Source: Microbacterium testaceum
GTDB taxonomy: Bacteria > Actinomycetota > Actinomycetes > Actinomycetales > Microbacteriaceae
DNA: 64,000 nt
Assembly (NCBI RefSeq): GCF_006539145.1
Contig: NZ_BJML01000006.1
Location: 62,001 to 126,000, forward strand
Direction: 5' to 3'
Positions 26,025 to 34,216 of the stretch are shown piece by piece (position 1 is the first letter of the stretch; the number at the start of each line of letters is the position of its first letter). The position numbers and the translations under genes are program-made. Below the pieces are notes generated by a model that saw only the letters and a list, made by a program, of their open reading frames with translations, made no database searches and was not told the origin of the DNA.

Positions 26025-26054
26025 TTGCAATCCAGGGAAAACCTAGGCAATACT
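26025..26054 (+). promoter_or_regulatory. Candidate sigma-70-type promoter of the LPXTG protein gene
   Basis: TTGCAA (26025-26030), an 18-base spacer and AATACT (26049-26054), in a locally AT-richer stretch. It would give a leader of about 110 bases before the ATG at 26173. Confidence 0.4.
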
Positions 26055-26172
26055 CAGAAAGGGTCTAGCACCACCCACCGCTTCATTGTTGTCCTTCCCC
26101 TTGCAGCTCCATCGGGATAGCACGGACGCGGACCACCACCTCCCGGTAGCCCGGATTCGAAAGCAGGCACTC

Positions 26173-26694
26173 ATGAAGCTCAACCTCAAGAAGGCTGGCG
26201 TCACCGCGGCCCTCGCCGGCGCGCTGCTCTTCGCAGCTCCCGCCGTGGCTCAGGCGTACGTCCCCACCGCTCCCGGCACGCAGACCGTGACGATCACCAA
26301 CAACGGCCCGGTCACGTTCAACGTGGCTCCCGGCGCCACCGTGAACTTCGTCCTCGTCGGCTACAACGCCAACCAGGCCGGCCTCGCCACGGCGAACCTG
26401 CCCGTCAGCTCCAAGTCGATCACGAAGGTCGCCGACGCCTCCGGCAACGCGACCGCGGTTGTCACGCTCCCCGCTGACGCCCGTGGCACCTACACGCTCT
26501 CGGCCACGCCCGCGGGCGGCACCGCTGGCGGCTCGAGCAACAACGCTGGCGGCTCCACCGGCCTCCCCGCGACCGGCTTCGACGCCAACTCGATGCTCGG
26601 TCTGTGGGTCGGTGGCGGCGCTCTCGCGCTCGCCGGTGGCACGATCGCCGTGGCCACCACGGTTCGTCGCAACCGCGCCGAGGGCAAGGCCTGA
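26173..26694 (+). CDS. Small LPXTG-type cell-wall-anchored protein
   Basis: A 173-residue secreted protein. It has a signal peptide (KLNLKKAG, hydrophobic core, cleavage near AQAYV), a ~90-residue beta-rich Gly/Ala/Thr domain, a GGSSNNAGGSTG linker, the sorting motif LPATG, a C-terminal membrane helix and a positively charged tail RRNRAEGKA. Sortase would cut in LPATG and link it to peptidoglycan. No sortase gene is in the window. The ATG at 26173 starts the signal peptide; longer frames upstream lack one. It has its own promoter and terminator, so it is probably abundant and separately regulated. Confidence 0.85.
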   Translation: MKLNLKKAGVTAALAGALLFAAPAVAQAYVPTAPGTQTVTITNNGPVTFNVAPGATVNFVLVGYNANQAGLATANLPVSSKSITKVADASGNATAVVTLPADARGTYTLSATPAGGTAGGSSNNAGGSTGLPATGFDANSMLGLWVGGGALALAGGTIAVATTVRRNRAEGKA

Positions 26695-26710
26695 CGCACC
26701 ACGCGTTCCT

Positions 26711-26748
26711 GAAGGGGCGCCGTCGACTTCGGTCGGCGGCGCCCCTTC
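26711..26748 (+). terminator. Intrinsic terminator after the LPXTG protein gene
   Basis: A 12-base-pair stem (26711-26722 with 26737-26748) with a loop that can pair further, 16 bases after the stop codon, followed by TTCGTTC. Confidence 0.8.
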
Positions 26749-26844
26749 TTCGTTCCTAAGCGCCTGCGCCGGCACCGGCACGTGGCATCCCTCCCCCTCC
26801 GTCAACCCTGCGCTCCCGAGGGCTCGGCGCGGTTGACTCGAGCC

Positions 26845-27333
26845 ATGGACACGACCACTTCCGCTCCCCTCGACAACGACGGGCGTGACGCCGACACCCC
26901 GCCGACGCTGCCGTTCATCCACATGTGGACGGGACTCGATGGCAAGAGCCGGCTCGACGAATCCGTCCTACGGGGATTCGGGATGCAGAGCGTCGGCGGC
27001 GGAGCCGACCCGCAGTGGATGCGGCCGTTCCCCGGCGAGGTGTCGGCCGTGCTCTTCGCGGCGCTGCCGGTCGGGTGGGTGGGGCAGTGGCATCCCTCCC
27101 CTCATCCGCAGTGGGTGATCCCGCTGCGGGGACGCTGGTTCCTCGAGACGCAAGACGGCTCGCGTGTCGAGATGGGACCCGGCGACATCCACTTCGGGCA
27201 GGACACCGACACCACCGAGGTCGACGGCAAGGCCGGACACCTCTCGGGCACCGTCGGCGACGAGCCCTGCCTGCAGGTGCTCATCCAGTTCGCCGCGTCG
27301 CCGGCCGCGCCCACCGCCCACCCGTTCGGCTGA
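26845..27333 (+). CDS. Cupin-domain protein
   Basis: A 162-residue single-cupin protein. The central part (HPSPHPQWVIPLRGRWFLETQDGSRVEMGPGDIHFGQD) follows the cupin motif-1 pattern with possible metal ligands His-Pro-His and later His; motif 2 (GHLSGTVGDEPCLQVLIQF) is weaker. The natural substrate is unknown. The ATG is preceded by TTGACT six bases upstream and no ribosome-binding site, the same arrangement as at the next gene, so the message may be leaderless. It lies directly upstream of, and in the same direction as, an SMP-30-type gene, suggesting small-molecule or sugar-acid metabolism. Confidence 0.75.
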   Translation: MDTTTSAPLDNDGRDADTPPTLPFIHMWTGLDGKSRLDESVLRGFGMQSVGGGADPQWMRPFPGEVSAVLFAALPVGWVGQWHPSPHPQWVIPLRGRWFLETQDGSRVEMGPGDIHFGQDTDTTEVDGKAGHLSGTVGDEPCLQVLIQFAASPAAPTAHPFG

Positions 27334-27382
27334 GCGCGTCAACCCGCCTCACCCGGCGGCTTCCGCACGTTTGACTGGGGAC

Positions 27383-28303
27383 ATGCCCCGCATACCCCTC
27401 GACGGTCAGATCCTGCAGAGCGCCCGCTCCCCCGAGGCGGTCGACGTCGCCCCTCCCCGTGTGTGGGACGAACGCCTGAGCGCCGTCCTGCCTCCCACCT
27501 CGCGCCTGCTGTCGCTCTACGCCGACGCCACCTGGGCCGAGGGACCGGTCTGGTGGCCCGAAGAGCGCTCCCTCGTGTTCAGCGACGTGATCGGCCGGCG
27601 GACGCTGGCGTGGCGTGAAGACGGCTCGATCGTCACGGTGCGCGACCGCTCGAACTTCGCCAACGGAAACGCAATGGATGCTGGCGGCCGCCTCGTCCAG
27701 GCCGAACACGGGCGCCGCGGCATCAGCCGCACCGACGAGAACGGCACCGAACTTCTCGTCGACGCCTTCGAGGGCGAGCCGCTGAACTCCCCGAACGACC
27801 TGGTCGTGGCATCCGACGGCTGGATCTGGTTCACCGACCCCACGTACGGCATCTCGGATCCGCGCGAGGGCTACCCCGCCGACCCCGCACTCCCCCACCA
27901 GAGCGTCTACCGCTGGCGCGACGGCGACGGGCTTCAGCGCATGATCGACCTCGACCAGCCCAACGGACTGGCCTTCAGCCGCGACGAGAGCACCCTCTAC
28001 GTCGCCGAGTCCAACGCCGAGCGGCTCCCCCGCGTCGTCGCGTGCAGCTGGGACGGCGAGACCATCGGCGCCCCGCGCACCTTCGCGACGGTGGATGCCG
28101 GCATCCCCGACGGATTCGTCGTCGACAGCCGCGACTGGCTCTGGATTTCGAGCGAAGCGGGCGTCGTCATCGTCGACGAGACCGGCGCGCGCCTGGGCGT
28201 CATCCCGACCCCGCACGTCGTCAGCAACTGCACCTTCGACGCCGACGAGAAGCGCCTGTTCATCACCGGCGACAGCGACCTCTGGATGGTGGAACTCGCG
28301 TGA
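27383..28303 (+). CDS. SMP-30/gluconolactonase-family protein
   Basis: A 306-residue six-bladed beta-propeller. Metal-site residues are visible: Glu in TWAEGPVWW, Asn in LNSPNDLVVASDGWIWFTDP and Asp/Asn in DLDQPNGLAFS. Members are calcium- or zinc-dependent lactonases acting on sugar lactones. The start ATG at 27383 has TTGACT six bases before it. The stop overlaps the next gene as GTGA, so it is translated with the SUMF1-fold protein. Lactonase activity is family knowledge; substrate and pathway cannot be read here. Confidence 0.85.
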   Translation: MPRIPLDGQILQSARSPEAVDVAPPRVWDERLSAVLPPTSRLLSLYADATWAEGPVWWPEERSLVFSDVIGRRTLAWREDGSIVTVRDRSNFANGNAMDAGGRLVQAEHGRRGISRTDENGTELLVDAFEGEPLNSPNDLVVASDGWIWFTDPTYGISDPREGYPADPALPHQSVYRWRDGDGLQRMIDLDQPNGLAFSRDESTLYVAESNAERLPRVVACSWDGETIGAPRTFATVDAGIPDGFVVDSRDWLWISSEAGVVIVDETGARLGVIPTPHVVSNCTFDADEKRLFITGDSDLWMVELA

Positions 28304-28941
28304 CCGACGTCGAGATGGCGCGCATCCCCGCCGGCCGCGTACTGCGCGGAGACCTGCGGGGCGCGGAACGACGCGAGATCGTCGTCGACAGCTTCGAGAT
28401 CGGCGTCTACGCCATCACCGAAGAACAGATAGCGGAGCTGCTCGGCATCCCGTCCCGCCATCCGCGACGCCCCGCGACGCAACTGAGTTGGCTGCGCGCG
28501 ATCCGCCTGTGCAACGCGCTGAGCGAATGGGAAGGCCTCGACCCCGTCTACTCGTTCGACGGAGAGGTCGTCACGGGCGACCCCGACTCGGACGGCTTCC
28601 GCCTGCCCACCGAAGACGAGTGGGAGTACGCGTGCCGCGCGGGCTCGACGTCATCGGCCTACGGACCGGTCCGCGAGGTGGCCTGGACGGCCGCCGACGG
28701 CCTGACCGCCCCGGCGGAAGTCGGAGGACGGATGCCGAACCTCCACGGACTCTTCGACACTCTCGGCAACGTGTGGGAATGGTGCGCCGACCTGTACGAC
28801 CCCGACGGCGAGAGCGACGCGCGCGTGTTCCGCGGCGGCGGGTGGTCGGACGCCCCGGCGCAGGTGCGGGCGACCGCGCGGCGGGGCGGGCGTCAGCGGG
28901 ACGCGTTCGACGACGTGGGTATGCGGGTCGCCCGGGGGTGA
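28300..28941 (+). CDS. SUMF1/formylglycine-generating-enzyme-fold protein
   Basis: A 213-residue protein with the SUMF1 fold signatures ARIPAGRVLRGD at the N-terminus, FRLPTEDEWEYACRAG, NVWEWCADLYD and VFRGGGW. It lacks the paired active-site cysteines that true formylglycine-generating enzymes carry near the C-terminus: the segment after FRGGGWSDAP has none. So it should not convert sulfatase cysteines, and no sulfatase is nearby. It is also shorter than typical family members (~280-300). It is coupled by a GTGA overlap to the lactonase-like gene, which suggests a shared pathway. Role unknown. Confidence 0.78.
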   Translation: MTDVEMARIPAGRVLRGDLRGAERREIVVDSFEIGVYAITEEQIAELLGIPSRHPRRPATQLSWLRAIRLCNALSEWEGLDPVYSFDGEVVTGDPDSDGFRLPTEDEWEYACRAGSTSSAYGPVREVAWTAADGLTAPAEVGGRMPNLHGLFDTLGNVWEWCADLYDPDGESDARVFRGGGWSDAPAQVRATARRGGRQRDAFDDVGMRVARG

Positions 28942-28950
28942 CACCCCGGG
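28931..28950. terminator. Weak hairpin between convergent genes
   Basis: CCCGGGG (28931-28937) pairs with CCCCGGG (28944-28950) around a six-base loop, spanning the stop of the SUMF1-fold gene and facing the end of the MarR gene. Only seven pairs and no T tract, so termination is tentative. Confidence 0.3.
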
Positions 28951-28969
28951 GGCCTTACGGCTTCGCCGG

Positions 28970-29440
28970 TCAGTCTTCGGTGGTGATGGACTCCGTGAGC
29001 GAGTCCATGAACGCCACGATGGTGTCGAGCTCGCCGTCGTCGAAGCGCTCGGCGACATCGCGCATGGCGCCCAGGTGCACGCCGAAGTGCTGGAAGAACT
29101 CGCGGCGGGACTTGTCGGTCAGCACGACCACGCGGGCCCGCCCGTCCGAGGGGTGCGGCAGACGCTCGAGATGGCCAGAGGCGACGAGGCGGTCGATGAG
29201 CTTGGTGGTCGACGCGGTCGAGATGCGCAGGTGGGTCGCCACGTCGTGCGGGCTGACCATCTGACCGCGGTGCTCGCGGATGGTGAGCATGCGCAGCGTC
29301 GCGAGGTCGCTGGCATTCATGTCCATCTCGCCCTTCATGCCCGAGTGCATGCGGTCGAGGGCGTCGCTGAGGGTCTGGACGGCGCGTAAAGTGTGGGTCA
29401 CGGCGGGCCTTGTACCAGAGGCCGACACGGCTTTCGTCAC
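28970..29440 (-). CDS. MarR-family regulator of the carotenoid operon (CrtR-like)
   Basis: A 156-residue winged-helix protein with DLATLRMLTIREH, the recognition helix VATHLRISTASTTKLIDRLVASGHLER and the wing PSDGRARVVVLTDKSR. It is divergent from the carotenoid operon, an arrangement I know from Corynebacterium glutamicum, where the MarR-type CrtR represses the crt operon and is released by geranylgeranyl diphosphate. The same role is inferred here. The GTG at 29440 is chosen because AAAGGGG lies nine bases upstream; a GTG at 29449 would overlap that site. The gene start touches the -35 box of the divergent promoter. Confidence 0.85.
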   Translation of the reverse strand: MTKAVSASGTRPAVTHTLRAVQTLSDALDRMHSGMKGEMDMNASDLATLRMLTIREHRGQMVSPHDVATHLRISTASTTKLIDRLVASGHLERLPHPSDGRARVVVLTDKSRREFFQHFGVHLGAMRDVAERFDDGELDTIVAFMDSLTESITTED

Positions 29441-29442
29441 GG

Positions 29443-29471
29443 TGGACACCCCCTTTCGGCGTCGGTATAGT
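29443..29471 (+). promoter_or_regulatory. Promoter of the carotenoid operon
   Basis: TGGACA (29443-29448), a spacer of exactly 17 bases and TATAGT (29466-29471), the best sigma-70-type promoter in the window. Transcription would begin near 29478, giving a leader of about 35 bases with GGGAGG as ribosome-binding site for idi. Confidence 0.65.
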
Positions 29472-29483
29472 CAAGCCTACATC

Positions 29484-29498
29484 GCTAGCTAAACTAGC
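29484..29498. promoter_or_regulatory. Candidate MarR/CrtR operator
   Basis: Inverted repeat GCTAG-CTAAA-CTAGC just downstream of the predicted transcription start and before the idi ribosome-binding site. The position and AT-rich centre fit a MarR-family site that would block elongation or initiation. Confidence 0.5.
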
Positions 29499-29512
29499 AA
29501 ACGGGAGGCACG

Positions 29513-30064
29513 ATGAGCGAGACCGAATATGTCGTCCTCCTGGACGACTTCGGCAACGAGATCGGCACGGCGCCCAAGGCTACCGTGCACGACACAGAGA
29601 CACCTCTGCACCTGGCATTCTCGTGCCACGTGGTCAACTCGGCGGGCGAAGTGCTCGTCACGCGTCGCGCCCTGCACAAGAAGACGTGGCCCGGCGTCTG
29701 GACCAACTCGTTCTGCGGCCACCCCGGCCCCTCCGAAGCCTCGCTCTCGGCGGTGCACCGCCGCGCCGAGCACGAGGTCGGCCTGGTCATCCGCGACCTC
29801 GAGCTGGCCCTGCCGAACTTCCGCTACCGCGCCGTCGACGCCAGCGGCATCGTCGAACACGAGATCTGCCCCGTGTACATCGCCCGCGCCGACGTCGACC
29901 CCGAGCCCAACCCCGACGAGGTCGCCGAGTACCGCTGGGTCGACCCGCTCGAGCTCGCCGCATCTCTCGAGTCGACGCCGTGGGCGTTCAGCCCCTGGCT
30001 CGTCCTGCAGGCGCAGCAGCTGCACCTCTTCCAGACCCCTCACACAGTGAGGCGCGCCTCATGA
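29513..30064 (+). CDS. idi: Isopentenyl-diphosphate delta-isomerase (type I)
   Basis: A 183-residue Nudix-fold isomerase that interconverts IPP and DMAPP, supplying the starter and extender units for the carotenoid operon. The active-site Cys68 lies in WTNSFCGHP, the Nudix-like helix is RRAEHEVGL, and the second catalytic region is VEHEICPVY with the conserved Glu. Metal ligands HDTETPLHLAFS and related His residues are present. Its start follows GGGAGG. The stop overlaps the crtE start as ATGA. As first gene after the MarR-controlled promoter it links precursor supply to pigment synthesis. Confidence 0.95.
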   Translation: MSETEYVVLLDDFGNEIGTAPKATVHDTETPLHLAFSCHVVNSAGEVLVTRRALHKKTWPGVWTNSFCGHPGPSEASLSAVHRRAEHEVGLVIRDLELALPNFRYRAVDASGIVEHEICPVYIARADVDPEPNPDEVAEYRWVDPLELAASLESTPWAFSPWLVLQAQQLHLFQTPHTVRRAS

Positions 30065-31128
30065 TCAGTCTCGAATCCACCCCCGTCGCCCGTCAGGGCA
30101 TCGACCGCGAGATCGACGGGGCGCTCTCGCGCCTTCAGCGGCGCGCCACCACCCTGGGCGACGGCGCCCGGTACCTGGCATCCGCCATCCGTCGGGCGAC
30201 CGAAGGCGGAAAACGCTTCCGTCCCCTGCTCGTCGTCTCGGCATTCGAGACGCTCTACGGCGACGACGAACACCGCATCGGCGTGTACCAGGTCGCCGCG
30301 GCCTTCGAACTGCTGCACACGGCGTTCGTCATCCACGACGACGTGATCGACCACGACACCGAACGCCGCGGCGTGCCCAACATCGGCGGAGAGTTCCGCC
30401 AGCGGGGGCTCCTGAAGGGGGCGGATGCCGACGGCTCGGCCCTGCTCGGAGACGCTGCCGCGATCCTCGCCGGTGACCTGCTGCTGCACGAGGCCGGACG
30501 CATGATCGCCCTCGCGCAGCTCCCCGACCGCATGCGCCAGCCGCTGCTCGAAATGCTCGACGACGCCGTGCTCATCTCGGCGATGGGCGAGCTCTCGGAC
30601 GTCGAGCACGCCGTCTCGTCGGGCGAGATCGACTCCGAGGCGGTGCTGCGCACCACGCGCGACAAGACCGCCGCGTACTCGTTCTCGGCACCGCTGCAGG
30701 CCGGAGCCCTCATCGCCGGAGCCCCGAGCCCCTCGATCTACGCGCTCGAGCGATTCGGCCAGCGCCTCGGACTCGCCTACCAGCTGGTGGACGACCTCAT
30801 CGGCGCCTTCGGTTCGTCGGCGGTGTCGGGCAAAGAAGAGGGCTGCGACCTGCGCGAGGCGAAGAAGACGCACCTCATCTCGCTCGCCCGCAAGACACCG
30901 AAGTGGCCCGAGGTCAGCGAAGCGCTCGCCCAGGCCCACACCGGTCCGATCGCCGTGCGCGCCGCCCAAGAGGCCCTCTCCGAGTCGGGCGCCCGCGCCG
31001 AACTCGAATGCCTCATCCTCGACACGCTCGAAGAGGCCCTCATCATCGTCGACTCCTCGACGGTGCCGGCCGCGTGCCAGGAGATGCTGCGCGACCTCGT
31101 GAAAGCCGTGCAGGAGCGCATTCCGTGA
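30061..31128 (+). CDS. crtE: Geranylgeranyl diphosphate synthase
   Basis: A 355-residue trans-prenyltransferase. The first aspartate-rich motif is DDVID (residues 93-97) in the setting FVIHDDVIDHDTERRG, with GGKRFRP binding the allylic diphosphate. The second aspartate-rich motif is shortened to DDLIG, as in other actinobacterial GGPP synthases. Bulky residues before the first motif (LLHTAF) fit a C20 product. It makes the substrate of CrtB, and its product may be the inducer sensed by the MarR regulator. Coupled on both sides by ATGA and GTGA overlaps. Confidence 0.93.
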   Translation: MISLESTPVARQGIDREIDGALSRLQRRATTLGDGARYLASAIRRATEGGKRFRPLLVVSAFETLYGDDEHRIGVYQVAAAFELLHTAFVIHDDVIDHDTERRGVPNIGGEFRQRGLLKGADADGSALLGDAAAILAGDLLLHEAGRMIALAQLPDRMRQPLLEMLDDAVLISAMGELSDVEHAVSSGEIDSEAVLRTTRDKTAAYSFSAPLQAGALIAGAPSPSIYALERFGQRLGLAYQLVDDLIGAFGSSAVSGKEEGCDLREAKKTHLISLARKTPKWPEVSEALAQAHTGPIAVRAAQEALSESGARAELECLILDTLEEALIIVDSSTVPAACQEMLRDLVKAVQERIP

Positions 31129-31994
31129 GTCATGCGCCCACGGGCCTCGAGCTGTACTCCCAGACCGCGGATGACGCCGCCGCCGCGGTGATCAACCGCT
31201 ACTCCACTTCGTTCGGTATCGCCGCGCGCCTGCTCGGGCCCCGCCCGCGCCCGCACGTGCGCAATATCTACGCCCTCGTGCGGGTGGCCGACGAGATCGT
31301 CGACGGACCCGCCCACGACGCGGGGCTCAGTCCCGAGCGGGAACGCGCGGTGCTCGACGGCCTCGAGAACGAGGTTCGGGATGCCATCGCTACCGGCTTC
31401 AGCGCCAACCTCGTCGTCCACGCCTTCGCCCGGACGGCGCGCGAGTGCGGCATCACCGACGAACTCATCGCCCCGTTCTTCGCGTCGATGCGCACCGACC
31501 TCGACACCGCCGAGCACGACGACCTCTCGCACGACGCCTATGTCTACGGCTCGGCCGAGGTCGTCGGGCTCATGTGCCTGCAGGTGTTCCTCAACGCCGG
31601 GATGTCGGCGCCCGCCCGACCCGCCGCCGACCTCGTCGACGGCGCACGGCGCCTGGGCGCGGCGTTCCAAGACGTGAACTTCCTGCGCGACCTCGCCGAC
31701 GACGCCGACCGCCTCGGCCGCGACTACCTCGACGGCGCGGCCGACGACGAACGCCGAGTGGCCGTTCTCGACCGCATCGACGCCGACCTCGCCGCCGCGG
31801 CATCCGTCATCCCCCACCTGCCGCCCGACTGCCGCGCCGCCGTCACCACGGCGCACGACCTGTTCGCGGAGCTCTCGCGCCGTCTCCGCTCCTCCCCCGC
31901 CGGCGCTCCGCGCGTCCGCGTTCCCGACGGTGTCAAAGCCACCCTCGCCGCCCGCGCCCTTCTGGGCCGCCCCCCGAAAGGTTCACGCTCATGA
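31125..31994 (+). CDS. crtB: Phytoene synthase
   Basis: A 289-residue squalene/phytoene synthase that condenses two GGPP molecules head-to-head to phytoene. Both acidic motifs are visible: VRVADEIVDG (Asp56 and Asp60) and FQDVNFLRDLADDADRLGRDYL, the latter being the phytoene-synthase signature. The GTG start overlaps the crtE stop, and the stop overlaps the crtI ATG. Length and motif order are normal. Confidence 0.94.
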   Translation: MSHAPTGLELYSQTADDAAAAVINRYSTSFGIAARLLGPRPRPHVRNIYALVRVADEIVDGPAHDAGLSPERERAVLDGLENEVRDAIATGFSANLVVHAFARTARECGITDELIAPFFASMRTDLDTAEHDDLSHDAYVYGSAEVVGLMCLQVFLNAGMSAPARPAADLVDGARRLGAAFQDVNFLRDLADDADRLGRDYLDGAADDERRVAVLDRIDADLAAAASVIPHLPPDCRAAVTTAHDLFAELSRRLRSSPAGAPRVRVPDGVKATLAARALLGRPPKGSRS

Positions 31995-33547
31995 GCGCCC
32001 AGCGCATCGTCGTCGTCGGAGGCGGGATCGCCGGCCTTGGTACCGCAGCCCTGCTGGCCGACCGCGGACACGACGTCCACCTCTTCGAAGCGCGTGACGC
32101 CCTCGGTGGGCGCGCGGGATCGTGGGAGAAAGACGGCTTCCGCTTCGACACCGGCCCCAGCTGGTACCTCATGCCCGAGGTGTTCGATCACTTCTTCCGC
32201 CTGCTCGGCACGAGCGCCGCCGAACAGCTCGACCTCGTGCGTCTCGACCCCGCGTACCGCGTCTACGGCCCTCCCGGAAAGGGCGAGCCGATCGACATCG
32301 TGTCGGGTCGCGAGGCCGTTCGCGCGCTGTTCGAGAAGCACGAGCCCGGCTCGGGCGACAACATCGACGCCTACCTCGACTCCGCGAAAGACGCCTACGA
32401 GCTGTCGACGTCGAAGTTCCTCTACGACCCGTACTCGTCGACCAAGGGCCTCCGCGACCCCGCGCTCGTGAAACGCCTGCCCACGCTCATCCCCCTGCTC
32501 ACCCGCACGCTGTGGAAGCGCGTCACCACCGACTTCAAGAACACCCGCCTGCAGCAGATCCTCGCCTACCCCGCGGTGTTCCTCGGCGGATCGCCTTTCG
32601 AGGTGCCCAGCCTGTACCACCTGATGAGCCACCTCGACCTGGGCGACGGCGTGCTCTACCCCAAGGGCGGAATGACCGAGATCATCACCGCGATCGAGAA
32701 GCTCGCGCGCGAGCGCGGCGTCACGATCGAGACCTCGGCACCCGTCGAGGCGATCATCACCGAGTCGGGCACCGCGCGCGGCGTGCGACTCGCCGACGGC
32801 CGGATCTTCGCAGCGGATGCCGTGGTCTCGGGCGCCGACCTGCACCACACCGAGAACGAGCTGCTCGAAGAGAAGGACCGCCAGTACCCCGAGAAGTGGT
32901 GGAAGGACAAGGTGCCCAGCCCCGGTGCCCTGCTGCTTCTGCTCGGTGTGAAGGGCGAGCTGCCGCAGCTCACCCACCACACGCTGCTGTTCACCGACGA
33001 CTGGCACACCAACTTCGACGCGATCTTCGGCGAGAACAAGAAGATCCCCGACCCCGCGTCGATCTACATCTGCCGCCCCAGCGCCTCAGACGACTCCGTC
33101 GCGCCCGAGGGACACGAGAACCTGTTCGTCCTCGTCCCCGTGCCCGCCGACCCCGACAGCGGCCGCGGAGGCGTCTCGGGCGCCGGCGACGAGCGGATCG
33201 AGAAGGCCGCGGATCGCGTCATCGCGCAGATCGGCGAGTGGACCGGCATCCCGGATCTGGCCGAGCGGATCGTCGTGCGCAAGACCATCGCGCCCGAGGA
33301 CTTCAAAGAAGACCTGCACGCCTGGCACGGCAACTCGCTGGGACTTGCGCACACGCTCAACCAGAGCGCGATCTTCCGCCCCAAGAACCGCTCGCGCAAG
33401 GTCGACAACCTCTACTACGCCGGCACCTCGGTGCTGCCGGGTATCGGCCTGCCCATGTGCCTCATCTCGGCCGAGCTCGTGGTCAAGCGCCTGACGGGCG
33501 ACACCACCGCCGGGCCCCTGGCGGAACCCGCGCGCGCGGCGGTCTGA
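31991..33547 (+). CDS. crtI: Phytoene desaturase (CrtI type)
   Basis: A 518-residue FAD enzyme that converts phytoene to lycopene in four steps. The dinucleotide-binding motif VVVGGGIAGLGTAALLADRG is at residues 7-26, followed by the GGRAGSWEKDGFRFDTGPSWY region. The C-terminal FAD motif is NLYYAGTSVLPGIGLPMCLIS. The start ATG overlaps the crtB stop by four bases. Order and coupling leave little doubt about its role in the operon. Confidence 0.94.
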   Translation: MSAQRIVVVGGGIAGLGTAALLADRGHDVHLFEARDALGGRAGSWEKDGFRFDTGPSWYLMPEVFDHFFRLLGTSAAEQLDLVRLDPAYRVYGPPGKGEPIDIVSGREAVRALFEKHEPGSGDNIDAYLDSAKDAYELSTSKFLYDPYSSTKGLRDPALVKRLPTLIPLLTRTLWKRVTTDFKNTRLQQILAYPAVFLGGSPFEVPSLYHLMSHLDLGDGVLYPKGGMTEIITAIEKLARERGVTIETSAPVEAIITESGTARGVRLADGRIFAADAVVSGADLHHTENELLEEKDRQYPEKWWKDKVPSPGALLLLLGVKGELPQLTHHTLLFTDDWHTNFDAIFGENKKIPDPASIYICRPSASDDSVAPEGHENLFVLVPVPADPDSGRGGVSGAGDERIEKAADRVIAQIGEWTGIPDLAERIVVRKTIAPEDFKEDLHAWHGNSLGLAHTLNQSAIFRPKNRSRKVDNLYYAGTSVLPGIGLPMCLISAELVVKRLTGDTTAGPLAEPARAAV

Positions 33548-33548
33548 G

Positions 33549-33905
33549 GTGCCGGGGATCTACCTGGGCGCGATCCTCTTCTCGCTGATCGGCATGATGC
33601 TGATCGACGGGAAGTACTCGCTCGCGCTGCGGGTCGCTCCTCTCCGCACCACGATGGCGGTTCTGGGCGGGACGGTGTTCTTCCTCGCGTGGGACCTCGT
33701 CGGCATCGCCACGGGCGTGTTCGTGAAGGGCGAGAGCCCGCTGTTCGTCGGCGTGATGCTCGCCCCGCACCTGCCGCTCGAAGAGCTCTTCTTCCTGCTG
33801 TTCCTGAGCTACCTCGCCGTCGTGATGTTCGCCGTGTTCGAGCGGCGCGCCGCCGCCCGGGCTCGCCGCACCGACGCCCCGGCGGTCGAGAGGCGGTCCG
33901 CGTGA
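33549..33905 (+). CDS. crtYe: C50 carotenoid epsilon-cyclase subunit Ye
   Basis: A 118-residue membrane protein with three helices and the lycopene-cyclase-domain motif LPLEELFFLLF. It starts with GTG one base after the crtI stop. In C50 pathways the cyclase is built from two small subunits, CrtYe and CrtYf, which together cyclise the C50 intermediate. The following overlapping gene encodes the partner. The choice between Ye and Yf names follows gene order in Corynebacterium and Micrococcus. Confidence 0.88.
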   Translation: MPGIYLGAILFSLIGMMLIDGKYSLALRVAPLRTTMAVLGGTVFFLAWDLVGIATGVFVKGESPLFVGVMLAPHLPLEELFFLLFLSYLAVVMFAVFERRAAARARRTDAPAVERRSA

Positions 33906-34216
33906 CCTACCCGCTCATCGTGCTGCCGTTCGTCGTCGTCACCCTCCTCGTCACCCTCGCGACGCTCCGGAGGCCGCGGTTCCGTCAGCGGATGGCATCC
34001 TCCGCTCTCACCGCACTCGTGTTGGTCGGCCTGACGCTCGTGTTCGACAACCTCATGATCGCCGTCGACCTGTTCTCGTATCCTCAAGAGCACCTCAGCG
34101 GCCTGAAACTCGGGCTCGCCCCCATCGAAGACTTCGCCTACCCCCTGTGCGCGGCGTTCCTCGTGCCGGCGCTGCTCACCCTCTTCGCTCCCCTGCCCTC
34201 GAAGGACACCGCATGA
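33902..34216 (+). CDS. crtYf: C50 carotenoid epsilon-cyclase subunit Yf
   Basis: A 104-residue protein with three membrane helices. PIEDFAYPL is the counterpart of the PLEELFF motif in the partner subunit, and FDNLMI with a following Tyr-rich loop matches known CrtYf/YcrtYd proteins. GTG overlaps the crtYe stop and its stop overlaps the crtEb ATG. It works as a heterodimer with CrtYe on flavuxanthin-type C50 substrates. Confidence 0.87.
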   Translation: MTYPLIVLPFVVVTLLVTLATLRRPRFRQRMASSALTALVLVGLTLVFDNLMIAVDLFSYPQEHLSGLKLGLAPIEDFAYPLCAAFLVPALLTLFAPLPSKDTA

